64,000 nucleotides of DNA, taken from contig DXMA01000003.1 in the NCBI GenBank assembly GCA_019414445.1, forward strand, positions 1 to 64,000, written 5' to 3'. Positions 9,019 through 18,907 of the stretch are shown here, in pieces. The stretch comes from Collinsella sp. GTDB lineage: Bacteria; Actinomycetota; Coriobacteriia; Coriobacteriales; Coriobacteriaceae. The translations under genes and the position numbers were made by a program. The notes beneath the pieces were generated by a model. The model saw only the letters and a list, made by a program, of their open reading frames with translations. It was not told where the DNA came from and searched no databases. How positions within the stretch are numbered: the stretch's first letter is position 1; each line of letters opens with the position of its first letter.

Positions 9019-9732
9019 ATGGCGCAGCGCGAACAACACGAACGAGTCAAAAAGATGGACCGCTGGGCGGGCAAACTGCTCGGTCATAAGGCAGTGGTGA
9101 TGGCGATACTGGTCGTCATTGCGATGGCGAGTGGACTGGCAATGGCGAACTTTGGCGGCGGTGCCGGCGGTGTGTCGTTTGAGCGCACTGATGGTTCGGG
9201 CACGTTAGTGGAGCCGGGATCCGGCGATGCTTCGAGTGGAAAGACATCTGAAGGCTCTTCGCCTAAGGCGTCTGCCGCGGCAGAGGTCTATGTCGATGTT
9301 GATGGCGCCGTGGTGTCACCCGGTGTATATCGCCTCAAAGACGGGGCGCGGGTGGCTCAGGCGATTGATGCCGCCGGTGGGCTGGCGCCCGAAGCAGACG
9401 TTACGGGGCTTAATCGTGCATCCAAGGTCACTGATGGACAAAAAATTCACGTTCCAACGGTAGGGGAGCAGCAGGTGTCCATTGCGGAAGCCGGTGTTGA
9501 TGGTGGGACTTCCGCATCATCAGGCGTCGGTGGCGCAACAGGCCTAGTAAACATTAATACGGCAAGCTCGGCAGAGCTGCAGACGCTCTCGGGAATCGGT
9601 CCCTCAATGGCACAGTCGATTATCGATGAACGGACAAAGAACGGTGCTTTTGCTTCGGTTGACGATCTGATGCGCGTGTCGGGAATCGGCGAGAAGAAGC
9701 TTGCCAAAATCAAAGATTGCATCTGCGTATGA
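9019..9732 (+). CDS. comEA: ComEA competence DNA receptor
   Basis: A 237-residue membrane-anchored DNA-binding protein that hands captured DNA to the ComEC channel. One membrane segment at about 32-51 is followed by a low-complexity linker, an SLBB domain (VDVDGAVVSPGVYRL) and two helix-hairpin-helix motifs at the C-terminus (LSGIGPSMAQSI and VSGIGEKKLAKI). ATG 9019 has GGGAGG upstream; the longer reading starts before any ribosome site. Four bases overlap comEC. Confidence 0.9.
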   Translation: MAQREQHERVKKMDRWAGKLLGHKAVVMAILVVIAMASGLAMANFGGGAGGVSFERTDGSGTLVEPGSGDASSGKTSEGSSPKASAAAEVYVDVDGAVVSPGVYRLKDGARVAQAIDAAGGLAPEADVTGLNRASKVTDGQKIHVPTVGEQQVSIAEAGVDGGTSASSGVGGATGLVNINTASSAELQTLSGIGPSMAQSIIDERTKNGAFASVDDLMRVSGIGEKKLAKIKDCICV

Positions 9733-12032
9733 GTACGACCGAGCGAGAGCACGTGATGCCTCCGCGGCCCCTGATTCCGTGGACGATGGCCCTGTGTGCC
9801 GGCATGTGCGTGAGCTGCGCCTTGGTGCTCAGCATAGCCGCTGATGTGCTGCTGAGGGAGCGGGCGACGGCGGTCGGGCCGCTATGGGCCATTCCCGTTG
9901 CGGCAGCGGTTTTCGTTGTGCTGGCTCACTCTTGTGCGCGGCTTGCCCCTTTGAAGCGGTGGCTGTATGCCGCGTCCGTCGGTCTCGTGGCGGGAGCGGT
10001 CGTCTCGGCGTGGTGGGCTGTGGGTGCGCTAAGCGCCTCGAGGGCGCTCGACGGTCGAGCGGCAAGCGGCCTCGAGTTTGTCGTGCAGGGTGATCCATCC
10101 ATAAACGACGACGTGTATTCCTATACCTGCGAGGCACGCGCGGACGGTAAGAACTTGGCAACGGTTCGCCTATCGTGTGATCGTGAGCTCAAGGTCGGGG
10201 CGCACGTGCGTGTTATCGGTCGCGTTTTACGTTTTGAGAACGATGCGTATGGTCGCTCACGCGTGCTTCGAGGCGAGCTCCGAAAAGTGAAGGTCATCCG
10301 GTTGGTGTCGGTCGACGAGGGCTCTCCGGGGCCGCTGCTTCGACTGCGAAATGAGCTGCTTGCGTCCATCTTGCCTGCGACCGACCCGGCGCGTGCGCTC
10401 ATAGCTGGAGTCGTCTGCGGTCGTTCGGCCGAGCTGCGCGCCCAGCCGGCGAGCGACTGGTTTTCGGTGACGGGAACGGCGCATCTTGTCGCCGTCTCGG
10501 GCAGCCATTTGGCTATCGTGGGGTTTGTAATCGAGGGTGTATTGCAAAAGACTCGGTGCTCACGTGGTCTTCAGCGGGCGATATTGGCGATAACGCTTGT
10601 GGGCTACGCTGCCTTTACGGGCGCGTCTCCCTCGGCTGTGCGCGCGTGCTGCATGGTGTTCGCGACGCTTGTCGTAAACGGCGCGGGGCGTCGCCGGCAC
10701 GGCCTTTCGGCGCTCTTCGCAACCATGTCCATCTTTGTGCTGCTGCGGCCGACGGTGCTGTTTGAGATGGGCTTTCAGCTTTCATGTGCCAGCGTCTTAG
10801 CCATTCTGTGCTTTTGCTCTTATGCGACCTACGCTTTGGGTGAGCTGGGCTTGCCATCGGGCGTTGCCGGCATGCTTTCCGTCACGCTGTGCTCGCAACT
10901 GGCGACACTTCCCATTACCGTTCCTGCCTTCGGTACGTTCTCGCTCATTGCTCCGCTGGCAAATGCGGTCCTCGGTCCGGTGGTGAGCGTACTGCTCGCT
11001 GTGTCGATCGTGCTGGTTCCCTTTTCGTTCGTGGCACCGTTGCGGACTTGGGCGCTCGTTGTGCCCATGATTGCCGCCCGTTGCGCGCTGTTCTTCGAGC
11101 AGCTGTTTGCCGCCGTGCCGGGTGCATACGTGAGCGTGCCGCCCGATAGCATGTGGATTTACCTAGTGCCGTGTTTTCTGGCGGTTCTGCTGGTCTGGTG
11201 GCCGCGTCCCCGTGCACGTCCTATGGCGGTGGGGCTTGCATGCCTGATGCTCTTGGCTGCGATTCCGTACGTCTATTGGGATCGATTCGCTCCGCCTTCG
11301 GTGACGGTTCTCGATGTGGGCCAGGCCGATGCGATTCTTATCCGCCAAGGCGGCGCAGTTGCACTTGTCGACTGCGGGCTCGACGAGCGTGTGGTTGCGG
11401 CGTTGGTTCGCAATAACGTGCACCATATCGATGCCGTTTTTGTGACGCATTGGGATGAGGACCACTGGGGTGGTTTGCCTGCCGTGCTCGAACAGTTTTC
11501 GGTCGGAACGATTGCCGTGGCGGCGGATGCGCTGGAGGATGCTCCTGCCGAGGTATTGAACCGACCTGGCGTGGAGTATCGGCAGGTGCGTCGTGGGGAT
11601 ACGGTCGACATCGGCTCATTTTGCGCTCGCGTGATGTGGCCATTCGAGTCCGTGGATGGCGAGGGAAATGAGGACTCGCTTGTCCTGCTGCTCTCTTATG
11701 TTCAGGAAGGTAAGGGCCTGCGAATACTTCTCACCGGTGATGCTGAGCTCGACCAAGAGCGGGAATTCGTGCAGGAGGTGGGGGACATCGATGTCCTTAA
11801 ACTTGGGCATCACGGCTCCAAGGTTTCAGTCGATGGTGAGTTGCTGGACATTCTGACGCCCGAGCTTTCCCTCGCAAGCGCCGGTGAGGGAAATCGATAC
11901 GGCCATCCGTCCGATGCCTGCATCGATGCCGTGAAGGAAGCGGGTGGTGTGTTCGCGTGTACCATCGAACACGGCGACATTACCGTCACGCCGACTGCGA
12001 ATGGTTTTGCGATGCGATGCCAGCGACCGTGA
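9729..12032 (+). CDS. comEC: ComEC DNA-uptake channel protein
   Basis: A 767-residue polytopic protein that forms the single-stranded DNA channel in transformation. Several N-terminal membrane segments precede the competence domain with GTAHLVAVSGSHL; after more helices comes a metallo-beta-lactamase-like domain (VLDVGQADAILI, THWDEDHWGG, LKLGHHGSK) thought to degrade the non-transported strand. I chose ATG 9729, which overlaps the comEA stop. The gene looks intact. DNA uptake by the host would also need pilus genes and comF-type genes, none of which are here. Confidence 0.9.
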   Translation: MSTTEREHVMPPRPLIPWTMALCAGMCVSCALVLSIAADVLLRERATAVGPLWAIPVAAAVFVVLAHSCARLAPLKRWLYAASVGLVAGAVVSAWWAVGALSASRALDGRAASGLEFVVQGDPSINDDVYSYTCEARADGKNLATVRLSCDRELKVGAHVRVIGRVLRFENDAYGRSRVLRGELRKVKVIRLVSVDEGSPGPLLRLRNELLASILPATDPARALIAGVVCGRSAELRAQPASDWFSVTGTAHLVAVSGSHLAIVGFVIEGVLQKTRCSRGLQRAILAITLVGYAAFTGASPSAVRACCMVFATLVVNGAGRRRHGLSALFATMSIFVLLRPTVLFEMGFQLSCASVLAILCFCSYATYALGELGLPSGVAGMLSVTLCSQLATLPITVPAFGTFSLIAPLANAVLGPVVSVLLAVSIVLVPFSFVAPLRTWALVVPMIAARCALFFEQLFAAVPGAYVSVPPDSMWIYLVPCFLAVLLVWWPRPRARPMAVGLACLMLLAAIPYVYWDRFAPPSVTVLDVGQADAILIRQGGAVALVDCGLDERVVAALVRNNVHHIDAVFVTHWDEDHWGGLPAVLEQFSVGTIAVAADALEDAPAEVLNRPGVEYRQVRRGDTVDIGSFCARVMWPFESVDGEGNEDSLVLLLSYVQEGKGLRILLTGDAELDQEREFVQEVGDIDVLKLGHHGSKVSVDGELLDILTPELSLASAGEGNRYGHPSDACIDAVKEAGGVFACTIEHGDITVTPTANGFAMRCQRP

Positions 12033-12110
12033 CGACGTCGTTGGCGTGCGGTGGGCCCCTGGGCTAGAATGGCACGGAACGAATGCGAAGGCCTGCGGGA
12101 GGGGAGCGCA

Positions 12111-13073
12111 ATGTCCGAAACCGGTCTGCTGCCGGCATATCTGATCGTCGGTACCGACGGAGTCAAGCGCGATCACGCCGTCTCGCGTATGAAAGCGCGT
12201 CTGGAAAAGTCGGGCATGGTCGAGTTCAACCTCGACGAGCGCGACATGACCAAGGACCCCGATATCGAGTCCATTATCGGATCGCTTAACACCTTTCCCA
12301 TGGGCAGCGAGTTTCGTCTGGTAATCCTCGATGGCTGCTCAAAGCTCGCCAAGGCGGTCTCGGAGCCGCTCGTTGGGTATCTGGCGAGTCCCAGCCCCAC
12401 AACGGTCTGCCTCATCATCGCCGACTCACTTGCCAAGAATGCGCGCCTGTATAAGGCAATCGCCAAGATCGACAAGAAGGCTATCGTCGATTGCTCGGGT
12501 ACCAAGCGCTGGGAACTGCCGCGCCGTGTTCAGCAGATGGCGACGCAGCGCGGTAAGTCGATTTCGACGGCGGCCGCCGAGGAGCTCGTCTCGCGTTCGG
12601 GCGAAAACACGCGCATGCTCGATAACGACTTGGCTAAGCTTGCCCAGATGGTCGAGGCGCCCCAGATTGAACTTGCCGATGTTGAGCGCTGGATTGTACG
12701 TACGGCCGAGGTCCAACCCTGGGACTTCCTCAACGCCGTCTCGGCTCGCGATATGCGGCGTTCGCTCGAGCTCTTTAAGCTCCTGCCCTCCAAGAGCTAC
12801 GTGTGGACTTACACATTGCTGTGCGGTCGCATCCGTGAGCTGATCGTCGCCAAGGCGCTTGATGCGCGCGGACAGGGTCGCGAGCTGGCCGCAACGCTCA
12901 AGCTCCAGTCCTGGCAGGTCAAGAATCACCTTACCTGGGCGCGTCGCTTTTCGATGGCAGAGCTCATCGCAGCGCTCGAGGGTGCGGTCGATGTGGAGCT
13001 CGCGCTCAAGGGTTCGGCCGATTCTCAGACGGCGCTTTTGCTCTGGATTACGAACATCTTGAGAAAATCGTGA
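12111..13073 (+). CDS. holA: DNA polymerase III delta subunit
   Basis: Clamp-loader subunit that opens the sliding clamp. The 320-residue product shows the family layout: an N-terminal AAA+-like domain without a Walker motif, a middle region, and a C-terminal collar domain (LLCGRIRELIVAKAL, SWQVKNHLTWARRF). ATG 12111 is preceded by GGGAGGGG. It follows comEC and precedes rpsT, the same order as yqeN in Bacillus. Confidence 0.87.
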   Translation: MSETGLLPAYLIVGTDGVKRDHAVSRMKARLEKSGMVEFNLDERDMTKDPDIESIIGSLNTFPMGSEFRLVILDGCSKLAKAVSEPLVGYLASPSPTTVCLIIADSLAKNARLYKAIAKIDKKAIVDCSGTKRWELPRRVQQMATQRGKSISTAAAEELVSRSGENTRMLDNDLAKLAQMVEAPQIELADVERWIVRTAEVQPWDFLNAVSARDMRRSLELFKLLPSKSYVWTYTLLCGRIRELIVAKALDARGQGRELAATLKLQSWQVKNHLTWARRFSMAELIAALEGAVDVELALKGSADSQTALLLWITNILRKS

Positions 13074-13122
13074 TGATACCTGCCTATTTGACAAATTCGT
13101 TCTATCCCTTTGAGAGGGAGCG

Positions 13123-13131
13123 TGCTATAGT
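13123..13131 (+). promoter_or_regulatory. rpsT promoter, extended -10
   Basis: TGCTATAGT, identical to the rpmB element. The TTGACA further upstream (13088-13093) is about 32 bp away and cannot act as its -35. The predicted transcript would start near 13138. Confidence 0.55.
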
Positions 13132-13141
13132 AGGCGCTTGC

Positions 13142-13179
13142 ATGACCTCACCGTGTCTCAGAGGTGTCATACATTTTTT
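13142..13179 (+). promoter_or_regulatory. rpsT leader hairpin with T run (possible attenuator)
   Basis: ATGACCTC (13142-13149) can pair with GAGG and TCAT parts of 13161-13170, with two bulged bases, and is followed by TTTTTT at 13174-13179. It lies between the promoter and rpsT, so it could cut transcription of S20 short. Many S20 genes are autoregulated, but by other means; this role is inferred. Confidence 0.4.
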
Positions 13180-13206
13180 GCAAGGAACTCGAAAGGAACT
13201 CCAGAA

Positions 13207-13473
13207 GTGGCAAACATCAAGTCTCAGAAGAAGCGTATCCGCACCAATGAGGCAGCTCGCATGCGTAACAAGGCTGTCAAGTCCGAGCTCAAGACGCTGA
13301 CCAAGCACGTCCAGTCCGCCGTCGCCGAGGGCGACGCCGAGAAGGCCCAGGCTGCCCTCAAGACCGTCACCAAGCGTCTCGACATGGCTGCCGCCAAGCA
13401 TGTTATCCACAAGAACCAGGCTTCCAACCGCAAGTCCGGTCTTGCCAAGCTCGTGAACAGCATCAACGCCTAA
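13207..13473 (+). CDS. rpsT: 30S ribosomal protein S20
   Basis: An 88-residue S20 protein, binding 16S rRNA early in small-subunit assembly. Lysine- and arginine-rich, with the family N-terminus [16 protein letters not shown]. The start is GTG at 13207, preceded by AAAGGAA. It has its own promoter and leader and a strong terminator, so it is a single-gene unit between holA and lepA. Confidence 0.94.
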   Translation: MANIKSQKKRIRTNEAARMRNKAVKSELKTLTKHVQSAVAEGDAEKAQAALKTVTKRLDMAAAKHVIHKNQASNRKSGLAKLVNSINA

Positions 13474-13508
13474 GTTGTAAATTTCACACCACACAGATTA
13501 CGCGCATA

Positions 13509-13544
13509 AATGGAGCCTGTTTTATGGAACAGGCTCCATTTTTT
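13509..13544 (+). terminator. intrinsic terminator after rpsT
   Basis: Perfect 13-bp stem (13509-13521 with 13528-13540), six-base loop, then TTTT. Confidence 0.88.
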
Positions 13545-13556
13545 GTACTGCTCGGG

Positions 13557-13562
13557 TAAGAT
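13557..13562 (+). promoter_or_regulatory. possible lepA -10 for a leaderless transcript
   Basis: TAAGAT lies exactly seven bases before the lepA ATG, with no convincing ribosome site between. That spacing fits a leaderless mRNA. No -35 is obvious. Confidence 0.4.
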
Positions 13563-13569
13563 AGTCCGC

Positions 13570-15381
13570 ATGAATACTTCAATTGACATTTCCCACATCC
13601 GCAACTTCTCGATCGTTGCGCACATCGACCATGGCAAGTCCACGATCAGTGACCGCATCCTCGAGCTCACCCATACCGTCGACGAACGCGACATGGAGTC
13701 GCAGCTGCTCGACACCATGGATATCGAGCGCGAGCGCGGCATTACGATCAAGTCCAATGCCGTCCGCGTTTCCTATGACGCCGACGATGGTGAGACGTAT
13801 CAGTTCAATCTGATCGATACGCCGGGCCACGTTGACTTTACCTACGAGGTCTCGCGTTCTCTGGCCGCCTGCGAGGGCGCGGTGCTCGTCGTCGATGCCA
13901 CCCAGGGTGTCGAGGCGCAGACCGTCTCCAACGCGACGCTCGCCATGAACGCCAACTTGGACATTGTTCCGGCCATCAACAAGATCGACCTTCCCTCGGC
14001 GCATCCCGACGAGGTTAAGACCGAGATCGAGGATGACCTGGCGATCCCTGCCGATGATGCCGTGTGCGTCTCGGGCAAGACCGGCGAGGGCATCCACGAT
14101 CTGCTGGAGTCCATTGTCTTTTTGATCTCTCCGCCCAAGGGCGATGCGAACGCGCCGCTCAAGGCACTCATCCTGGATTCGTACTTCGACGAGTATCGTG
14201 GTGTCGTCGCCACGGTGCGCGTCTTTGACGGCTCTATCAAAAAGGGCGATACCCTGCTTATGATGCAGGTTAAGGGCGACTTTTTGGTCGACGGCGTGGG
14301 CGTCAAGCGTCCTGCCGAGACCCCGGTCGACGCGCTGACGGTCGGCGAGGTTGGCTATGTGGTCACGGGTCTGAAGGACCCCGAGGCTGTGCGCGTGGGC
14401 GATACCCTTACGTGGGCTTCCAACCCCTGTCCCGAGCCTCTGCCGGGCTACCGCGAGGCCAAGCCCATGGTCTACACGGGCCTGTTCCCGATCGACAACA
14501 AGGACTACGAGAACCTGCGCGACGCGCTCGATAAGCTGCACGTCAACGATCCGTCGTTGGTGTGGGAGCCCGAGACGTCGGTGGCGCTCGGTTTCGGCTT
14601 CCGCGTGGGCTTCCTGGGCCTGCTGCACATGGAAGTCGTCAAGGAACGCCTGGAGCGCGAGTTCAACCTGGACCTCATTGCCACGAGTCCCTCGGTCGAC
14701 TATCACGTCTACAAGACCGACGGCGAAATGATCGATGTCCGCAGTCCGCAGGACCTTCCCGAGGCCACGCGCATCGAACGTATCGAGGAACCCTACCTCA
14801 AGGCAAAGATCATCTGTCCGCCTGAGTACACGGGTGCCGTCATGCAGCTCGCCATCGAGCACCGCGGCGTCACAACCGACATGATCCACCTGACGAGCAA
14901 ATCGGTCGAGATGCGCTTCGATATGCCGCTCGCCGAGCTCATCTTGGACTTCTTTGACCAGCTCAAGAGCCGTACCAAGGGCTATGCTTCGCTCGATTAC
15001 GAGTTCAACGAGTATCGTCCCTCCGAGCTCGTCAAGCTCGACATCCTGCTTTCGGGCGACGAGGTGGACGCGCTGTCGTTTATCGTCCATAAGGACAAGG
15101 CATATGGCCTGGCCCGTGGCTTGTGCGACAAGCTCAAGGAGATCATCCCGCGTCAGCTGTTCGAGGTGCCCATCCAGGGTGCTATCGGCAACAAGATCAT
15201 CGCCCGTTCCACCGTCAAGGCGCGTCGCAAGGACGTTCTTGCTAAGTGCTACGGCGGCGATATCTCGCGTAAGCGCAAGCTGCTCGAGAAGCAGAAAGAG
15301 GGCAAGAAGCGTATGAAGGCCATCGGATCGGTCGAGGTTCCGCAGGAGGCCTTTATGGCGATCCTCAAGGTGGACGAGTAG
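13570..15381 (+). CDS. lepA: elongation factor 4 (LepA), ribosomal GTPase
   Basis: A 603-residue translational GTPase that acts on stalled or maturing ribosomes. The G1 motif AHIDHGKST is near residue 19, GITIK is the switch I threonine region, DTPGHVDF the G3 and NKIDLP the G4 motif; the C-terminus carries the LepA-specific domain ending in [11 protein letters not shown] 13570 is favoured because the protein then aligns with family starts; the reading from 13510 would run through the rpsT terminator. Confidence 0.95.
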   Translation: MNTSIDISHIRNFSIVAHIDHGKSTISDRILELTHTVDERDMESQLLDTMDIERERGITIKSNAVRVSYDADDGETYQFNLIDTPGHVDFTYEVSRSLAACEGAVLVVDATQGVEAQTVSNATLAMNANLDIVPAINKIDLPSAHPDEVKTEIEDDLAIPADDAVCVSGKTGEGIHDLLESIVFLISPPKGDANAPLKALILDSYFDEYRGVVATVRVFDGSIKKGDTLLMMQVKGDFLVDGVGVKRPAETPVDALTVGEVGYVVTGLKDPEAVRVGDTLTWASNPCPEPLPGYREAKPMVYTGLFPIDNKDYENLRDALDKLHVNDPSLVWEPETSVALGFGFRVGFLGLLHMEVVKERLEREFNLDLIATSPSVDYHVYKTDGEMIDVRSPQDLPEATRIERIEEPYLKAKIICPPEYTGAVMQLAIEHRGVTTDMIHLTSKSVEMRFDMPLAELILDFFDQLKSRTKGYASLDYEFNEYRPSELVKLDILLSGDEVDALSFIVHKDKAYGLARGLCDKLKEIIPRQLFEVPIQGAIGNKIIARSTVKARRKDVLAKCYGGDISRKRKLLEKQKEGKKRMKAIGSVEVPQEAFMAILKVDE

Positions 15382-15385
15382 GTCT

Positions 15386-16429
15386 ATGGCTCTTTCCGAA
15401 TATAGTCTGCGGCTGCTGGGCGCCTATGCCCAGCAGCCGTTCCTTATGGCTCCCATGGCGGGCGTTACCGACCCCGCCTATCGCATCATGTGTCGCCGCC
15501 GCGGTGCCAACCTTGCCTACAGCGAGATGGTGAGCGTGGCAGGCCTTGCCTATGCCAGCAACAAAACGTGGCGCCTGGTGCTGCCGGCCGACGAGGAGCA
15601 GCAGATTTGCGTGCAGCTCTTTGGCTCCAAGCCCGATCAGTTTGCGAGCGCCGTCGCCGCCGTCGAGGAGCGTGTGGGCGATCGCCTGTCGCTGATCGAT
15701 ATCAACATGGCCTGCCCCGCCCGCAAGGTTGTTACCAAGGGCGAGGGTTCGGCGCTCATGCGCACGCCCGACCTGGCCGAGAAGATCGTCGAGGCCACGG
15801 TGGGCGCGGCGCACGTGCCCGTGACCGTCAAGATTCGCAAGGGCTTTTATGCCGAGGACCGCAATGCCGCGACATTTGCCCAGATGCTTGAGGGCGCAGG
15901 GGCTGCCGCAGTCGCCGTGCATGGTCGTTGCGCCACGCAGCTCTACACGGGCCAGGCCGATTGGTCGGTCGTCGATGAGGTTGCCGACGCTGTCGAGATT
16001 CCCGTGATTGGTTCGGGCGATGTGTTCTCGGCCGAGGACGCTGCTGGGCATCTGCACGGCTCGGGTGCCAGCGCGGTGTTTATCGCGCGCGGCATCTACG
16101 GCAATCCGTGGGTGTTCGGCGATGCTCGCGCCCTTGCGCTCGACGGCACGCCGGTTCCTTCTCGCTCCTCGGTCGAGCGCTTGGACGCTCTGCGTGAGCA
16201 CCTAACGCTGACGCATGAGCTCTTGCCTCTCATGTCGCGCGCCCGCACGTACGCAAGCTGGTACTTAAAAGGCATGCCCCATGCCGCCGCCTGGCGCGCT
16301 CAGGTGGTGCGTTGCTCTACGTACGAGGAGTTCATGTCGCTGGTCGATGATATCGAGCGCGATGTGGTGGCCTGCGAGGCCGCGCTTGCCGCCGGTGAGT
16401 CGGTGCCCGCTCATCCGCTGGAGGCTTAA
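15386..16429 (+). CDS. tRNA-dihydrouridine synthase
   Basis: FMN-dependent reduction of uridines in tRNA D-loops. The 347-residue protein has the DusB-like N-terminus PFLMAPMAGVTDPAYR, the catalytic MACPARKV region with cysteine near residue 110, and GSGDVFS in the flavin-binding part. It starts four bases after lepA and ends two bases before hemW, so the three are probably co-transcribed. Confidence 0.9.
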   Translation: MALSEYSLRLLGAYAQQPFLMAPMAGVTDPAYRIMCRRRGANLAYSEMVSVAGLAYASNKTWRLVLPADEEQQICVQLFGSKPDQFASAVAAVEERVGDRLSLIDINMACPARKVVTKGEGSALMRTPDLAEKIVEATVGAAHVPVTVKIRKGFYAEDRNAATFAQMLEGAGAAAVAVHGRCATQLYTGQADWSVVDEVADAVEIPVIGSGDVFSAEDAAGHLHGSGASAVFIARGIYGNPWVFGDARALALDGTPVPSRSSVERLDALREHLTLTHELLPLMSRARTYASWYLKGMPHAAAWRAQVVRCSTYEEFMSLVDDIERDVVACEAALAAGESVPAHPLEA

Positions 16430-16431
16430 GG

Positions 16432-17664
16432 GTGGCCGTTACCGCGCTGTACGTGCACGTGCCGTTTTGCGCTCAAAAATGCCGCTATTGCGACTTTGAC
16501 TCGCGCAGCTTTGCTCTGTGTGATTTGGATGCTGCGCTCGATTCCTATTTTGAGCAGCTGTATGCGCGCCTCGATTCCTTTGGCGACGCCGGGGCGCTTG
16601 CGCAGGTCCGCACGGTCTATATTGGCGGCGGCACGCCCTCACTGGCTGGGGAGCGCCTGGTGAAACTTGCCCGTCGTATCTCCATGTGGTGCAAGCCCGT
16701 TGAATTTACTTGCGAAGCCAATCCTGAGTCGCTGACCGTCGAGCTCGCCACCGCGCTTGCCGAGGCGGGTGTCACGCGCATCTCTCTGGGCGTGCAAACC
16801 CTCGACAATACCGAGCTGGCTGCTATTGGCCGCATTCACGATGCTAATCGGGCACTTGCGGCTATCGCGACGGTGAAGGAAGTTGGCCTCGATGTGTCGT
16901 GCGACCTGATGTGCGGCCTTCCCGGGCAGACGGCCGCAAGCTGGCGGAGCACGCTCGATGGCGTGCTGGCGGCGGCGCCGCATCATGTGTCGATCTACCC
17001 GCTCACGCTTGAGGAGGGGACGCCTCTTTATCGCATGGCGTGCCGTGACGAGTCGCTCGAGCCCGATGAGGATTTTCAGGCTTCGTGCATGGACGCGGCG
17101 CGTGAGCGCCTGGGTGCGGCCGGCTATCATCCGTATGAGGTGGCGAGCTACGCGCTCGACGGCCATGAGTGCGCCCATAACATTGCCTACTGGACCGGAC
17201 AGGGCTACCTGGGTCTGGGTCGTTCTGCCGCGGGCATGCTCGACGACGAGGATTTCGACCGTCTTGCAGGTTTGTTCCCCGGCGTGTCTTCTCGAGGCGA
17301 TGCGTACCGCGTGCGTCTGGTGCAACGTGACGATGACGCGACGGCGTTCGAGGCCGAATATCTGTCGCAGCGCGAGGCTGTCGCCGAAGACTTGATGCTC
17401 GCTTGTCGCATGACGCGCGGTGTTGCGTCCGACCTGTTGGCTCGTGCAGCTTGCGTCATCCCAACGGGCGAGCTGGCAGCTGCCTGCGATCGTGCGCTCG
17501 AATTGGGTCTTGCCACTTGGGTGCCCGAGACGCTCGGGATTCATGAGGGACCCTTCACCTCGGCAGATGTCATCGCGGGCCATGTTCGAGCTCGTCTGGC
17601 GCCGACCCATCTGGGCTGGCTCGATGGAAATGTTCTGTTCGAGCTGTTTTGGGATCTAGCTTAG
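16432..17664 (+). CDS. hemW: HemW-type radical SAM protein (putative heme chaperone)
   Basis: A 410-residue radical SAM protein of the HemN/HemW family. The cluster motif CxxxCxxC is in PFCAQKCRYCDF near residue 10, with no extra N-terminal region as found in true HemN, and GGGTPSL follows. HemW proteins bind heme and insert it into respiratory enzymes; coproporphyrinogen oxidase activity is not expected. Start is GTG 16432, next to the end of the dus gene. lepA-hemW adjacency is conserved in Bacillus. Confidence 0.88.
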   Translation: MAVTALYVHVPFCAQKCRYCDFDSRSFALCDLDAALDSYFEQLYARLDSFGDAGALAQVRTVYIGGGTPSLAGERLVKLARRISMWCKPVEFTCEANPESLTVELATALAEAGVTRISLGVQTLDNTELAAIGRIHDANRALAAIATVKEVGLDVSCDLMCGLPGQTAASWRSTLDGVLAAAPHHVSIYPLTLEEGTPLYRMACRDESLEPDEDFQASCMDAARERLGAAGYHPYEVASYALDGHECAHNIAYWTGQGYLGLGRSAAGMLDDEDFDRLAGLFPGVSSRGDAYRVRLVQRDDDATAFEAEYLSQREAVAEDLMLACRMTRGVASDLLARAACVIPTGELAAACDRALELGLATWVPETLGIHEGPFTSADVIAGHVRARLAPTHLGWLDGNVLFELFWDLA

Positions 17665-17722
17665 GCCGCTCGGGTAGAATTACCGGAATATATACGCTGC
17701 TGTGAGCAGGAGGTTGCCGCGC

Positions 17723-18826
17723 ATGGCGACGATGAACGAAAAAGATTACTACGAGATTCTGGGTGTCTCCAAGGACGCCACCTCGCGTGATATTCAAAAG
17801 GCCTTCCAGCAAAAGGCCCGTAAGCTCCATCCGGACGTCAATAAAGAGCCGGATGCCGAGGAAAAGTTTAAAGAGGTTTCCGAGGCCTACGCCGTGCTTT
17901 CGGATGAGCAAAAACGTGCGCGCTACGACGCCATGCGTTCTGGCAATCCCTTTGCCGGTGCTCCTACGGCTTCGCCCTATGGTGGCGGCTACGCCGGCAG
18001 CACGGGCTATGGTAATCCCTTTGAGGGCGGCTTTCCCTTTGGTGGCGCCTGGGGCCAGCAGCGTCGCGGCCAGGCTGCCTACAATCCCGAGAACGGCGCC
18101 AACGTGGTCGTCGATATCAAACTCGACGCCAAGGAGGCCAAGGGCGGTGCCCGCAAGACCGTCCGCTACACGCGCTTCGATACCTGTAGCAACTGCGGCG
18201 GCTCGGGCTCCGTTTCGTCTGAGCATGCCCATACCTGCCCGAGCTGCGGTGGCCGCGGCCACATCGACGTCGATCTGTCCTTCCTGTTTGGTGCGGGCAC
18301 GTTCCAGTCGGTCTGCCCCGAGTGCGGCGGTTCCGGTAAGGTCGTGGCCGACCCCTGCCCCGATTGCGGTGGCAGCGGGCGAACCCGTGTGACCTCCGAG
18401 CAGACGATTGAGTTTCCTGCCGGCACGCACGATGGCGACGAGGTCCGCATTAGCGGCATGGGCCACGCCGGCACTAACGGTGCCGCGGGCGGCGACCTGG
18501 TCGGCCGCGCCCATGTTGAGGCCGAGCGCTTGGAAGACAAAGCTCGTACTGGCTTTTACCTGATGGGCATTGTGGCGCCGTTTTTGGTGCTGTCGGCCAT
18601 CTCGGGCGTGTTCTCGGCCTTTGCCGTCATGTGCTTTATTCCGTTTACCATGGGCCTGTTCATGGTGCTTTCGGACGGTGTGCTTCATCGCAGCCTGCTG
18701 TGGTGGAAGCGCGGTGCGATGCAGTTTGCCAACGGTTTTGCCAACGGCTTCATGTTCGCGCTCGTGTCGGTTTGGTTCGCGAGCTGCTCGCAACGGGCCA
18801 TGCTTTCGCCGTATCAAATGCAATAA
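17723..18826 (+). CDS. DnaJ-like protein with C-terminal membrane segments
   Basis: A 367-residue protein. Residues 7-70 form a J domain with the HPD tripeptide (KLHPDVN) that stimulates DnaK. A Gly/Phe/Tyr-rich linker follows (75-115), then a zinc domain at about 155-220 with four Cys-x-x-Cys units ([32 protein letters not shown]). Only a short part of the substrate-binding domain remains before two or three hydrophobic segments (about 277-297, 299-319, 335-353), where ordinary DnaJ has its second beta domain and dimerisation tail. AGGAGG precedes ATG 17723. A full dnaJ follows at once, so this is a diverged tandem paralogue probably tied to the membrane. Confidence 0.8.
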   Translation: MATMNEKDYYEILGVSKDATSRDIQKAFQQKARKLHPDVNKEPDAEEKFKEVSEAYAVLSDEQKRARYDAMRSGNPFAGAPTASPYGGGYAGSTGYGNPFEGGFPFGGAWGQQRRGQAAYNPENGANVVVDIKLDAKEAKGGARKTVRYTRFDTCSNCGGSGSVSSEHAHTCPSCGGRGHIDVDLSFLFGAGTFQSVCPECGGSGKVVADPCPDCGGSGRTRVTSEQTIEFPAGTHDGDEVRISGMGHAGTNGAAGGDLVGRAHVEAERLEDKARTGFYLMGIVAPFLVLSAISGVFSAFAVMCFIPFTMGLFMVLSDGVLHRSLLWWKRGAMQFANGFANGFMFALVSVWFASCSQRAMLSPYQMQ

Positions 18827-18907
18827 CATCAAACCCTTTGTTTGCGGTCGGCCCAGCTTGGGTATAGGACGCACTGTGACAATAATGAAAGTCGGAAGGA
18901 TTCGGTC

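Noticed and set aside
13088..13093. TTGACA as -35 of the rpsT promoter
   Set aside because: It is about 32 bp from the -10, far outside the workable range.
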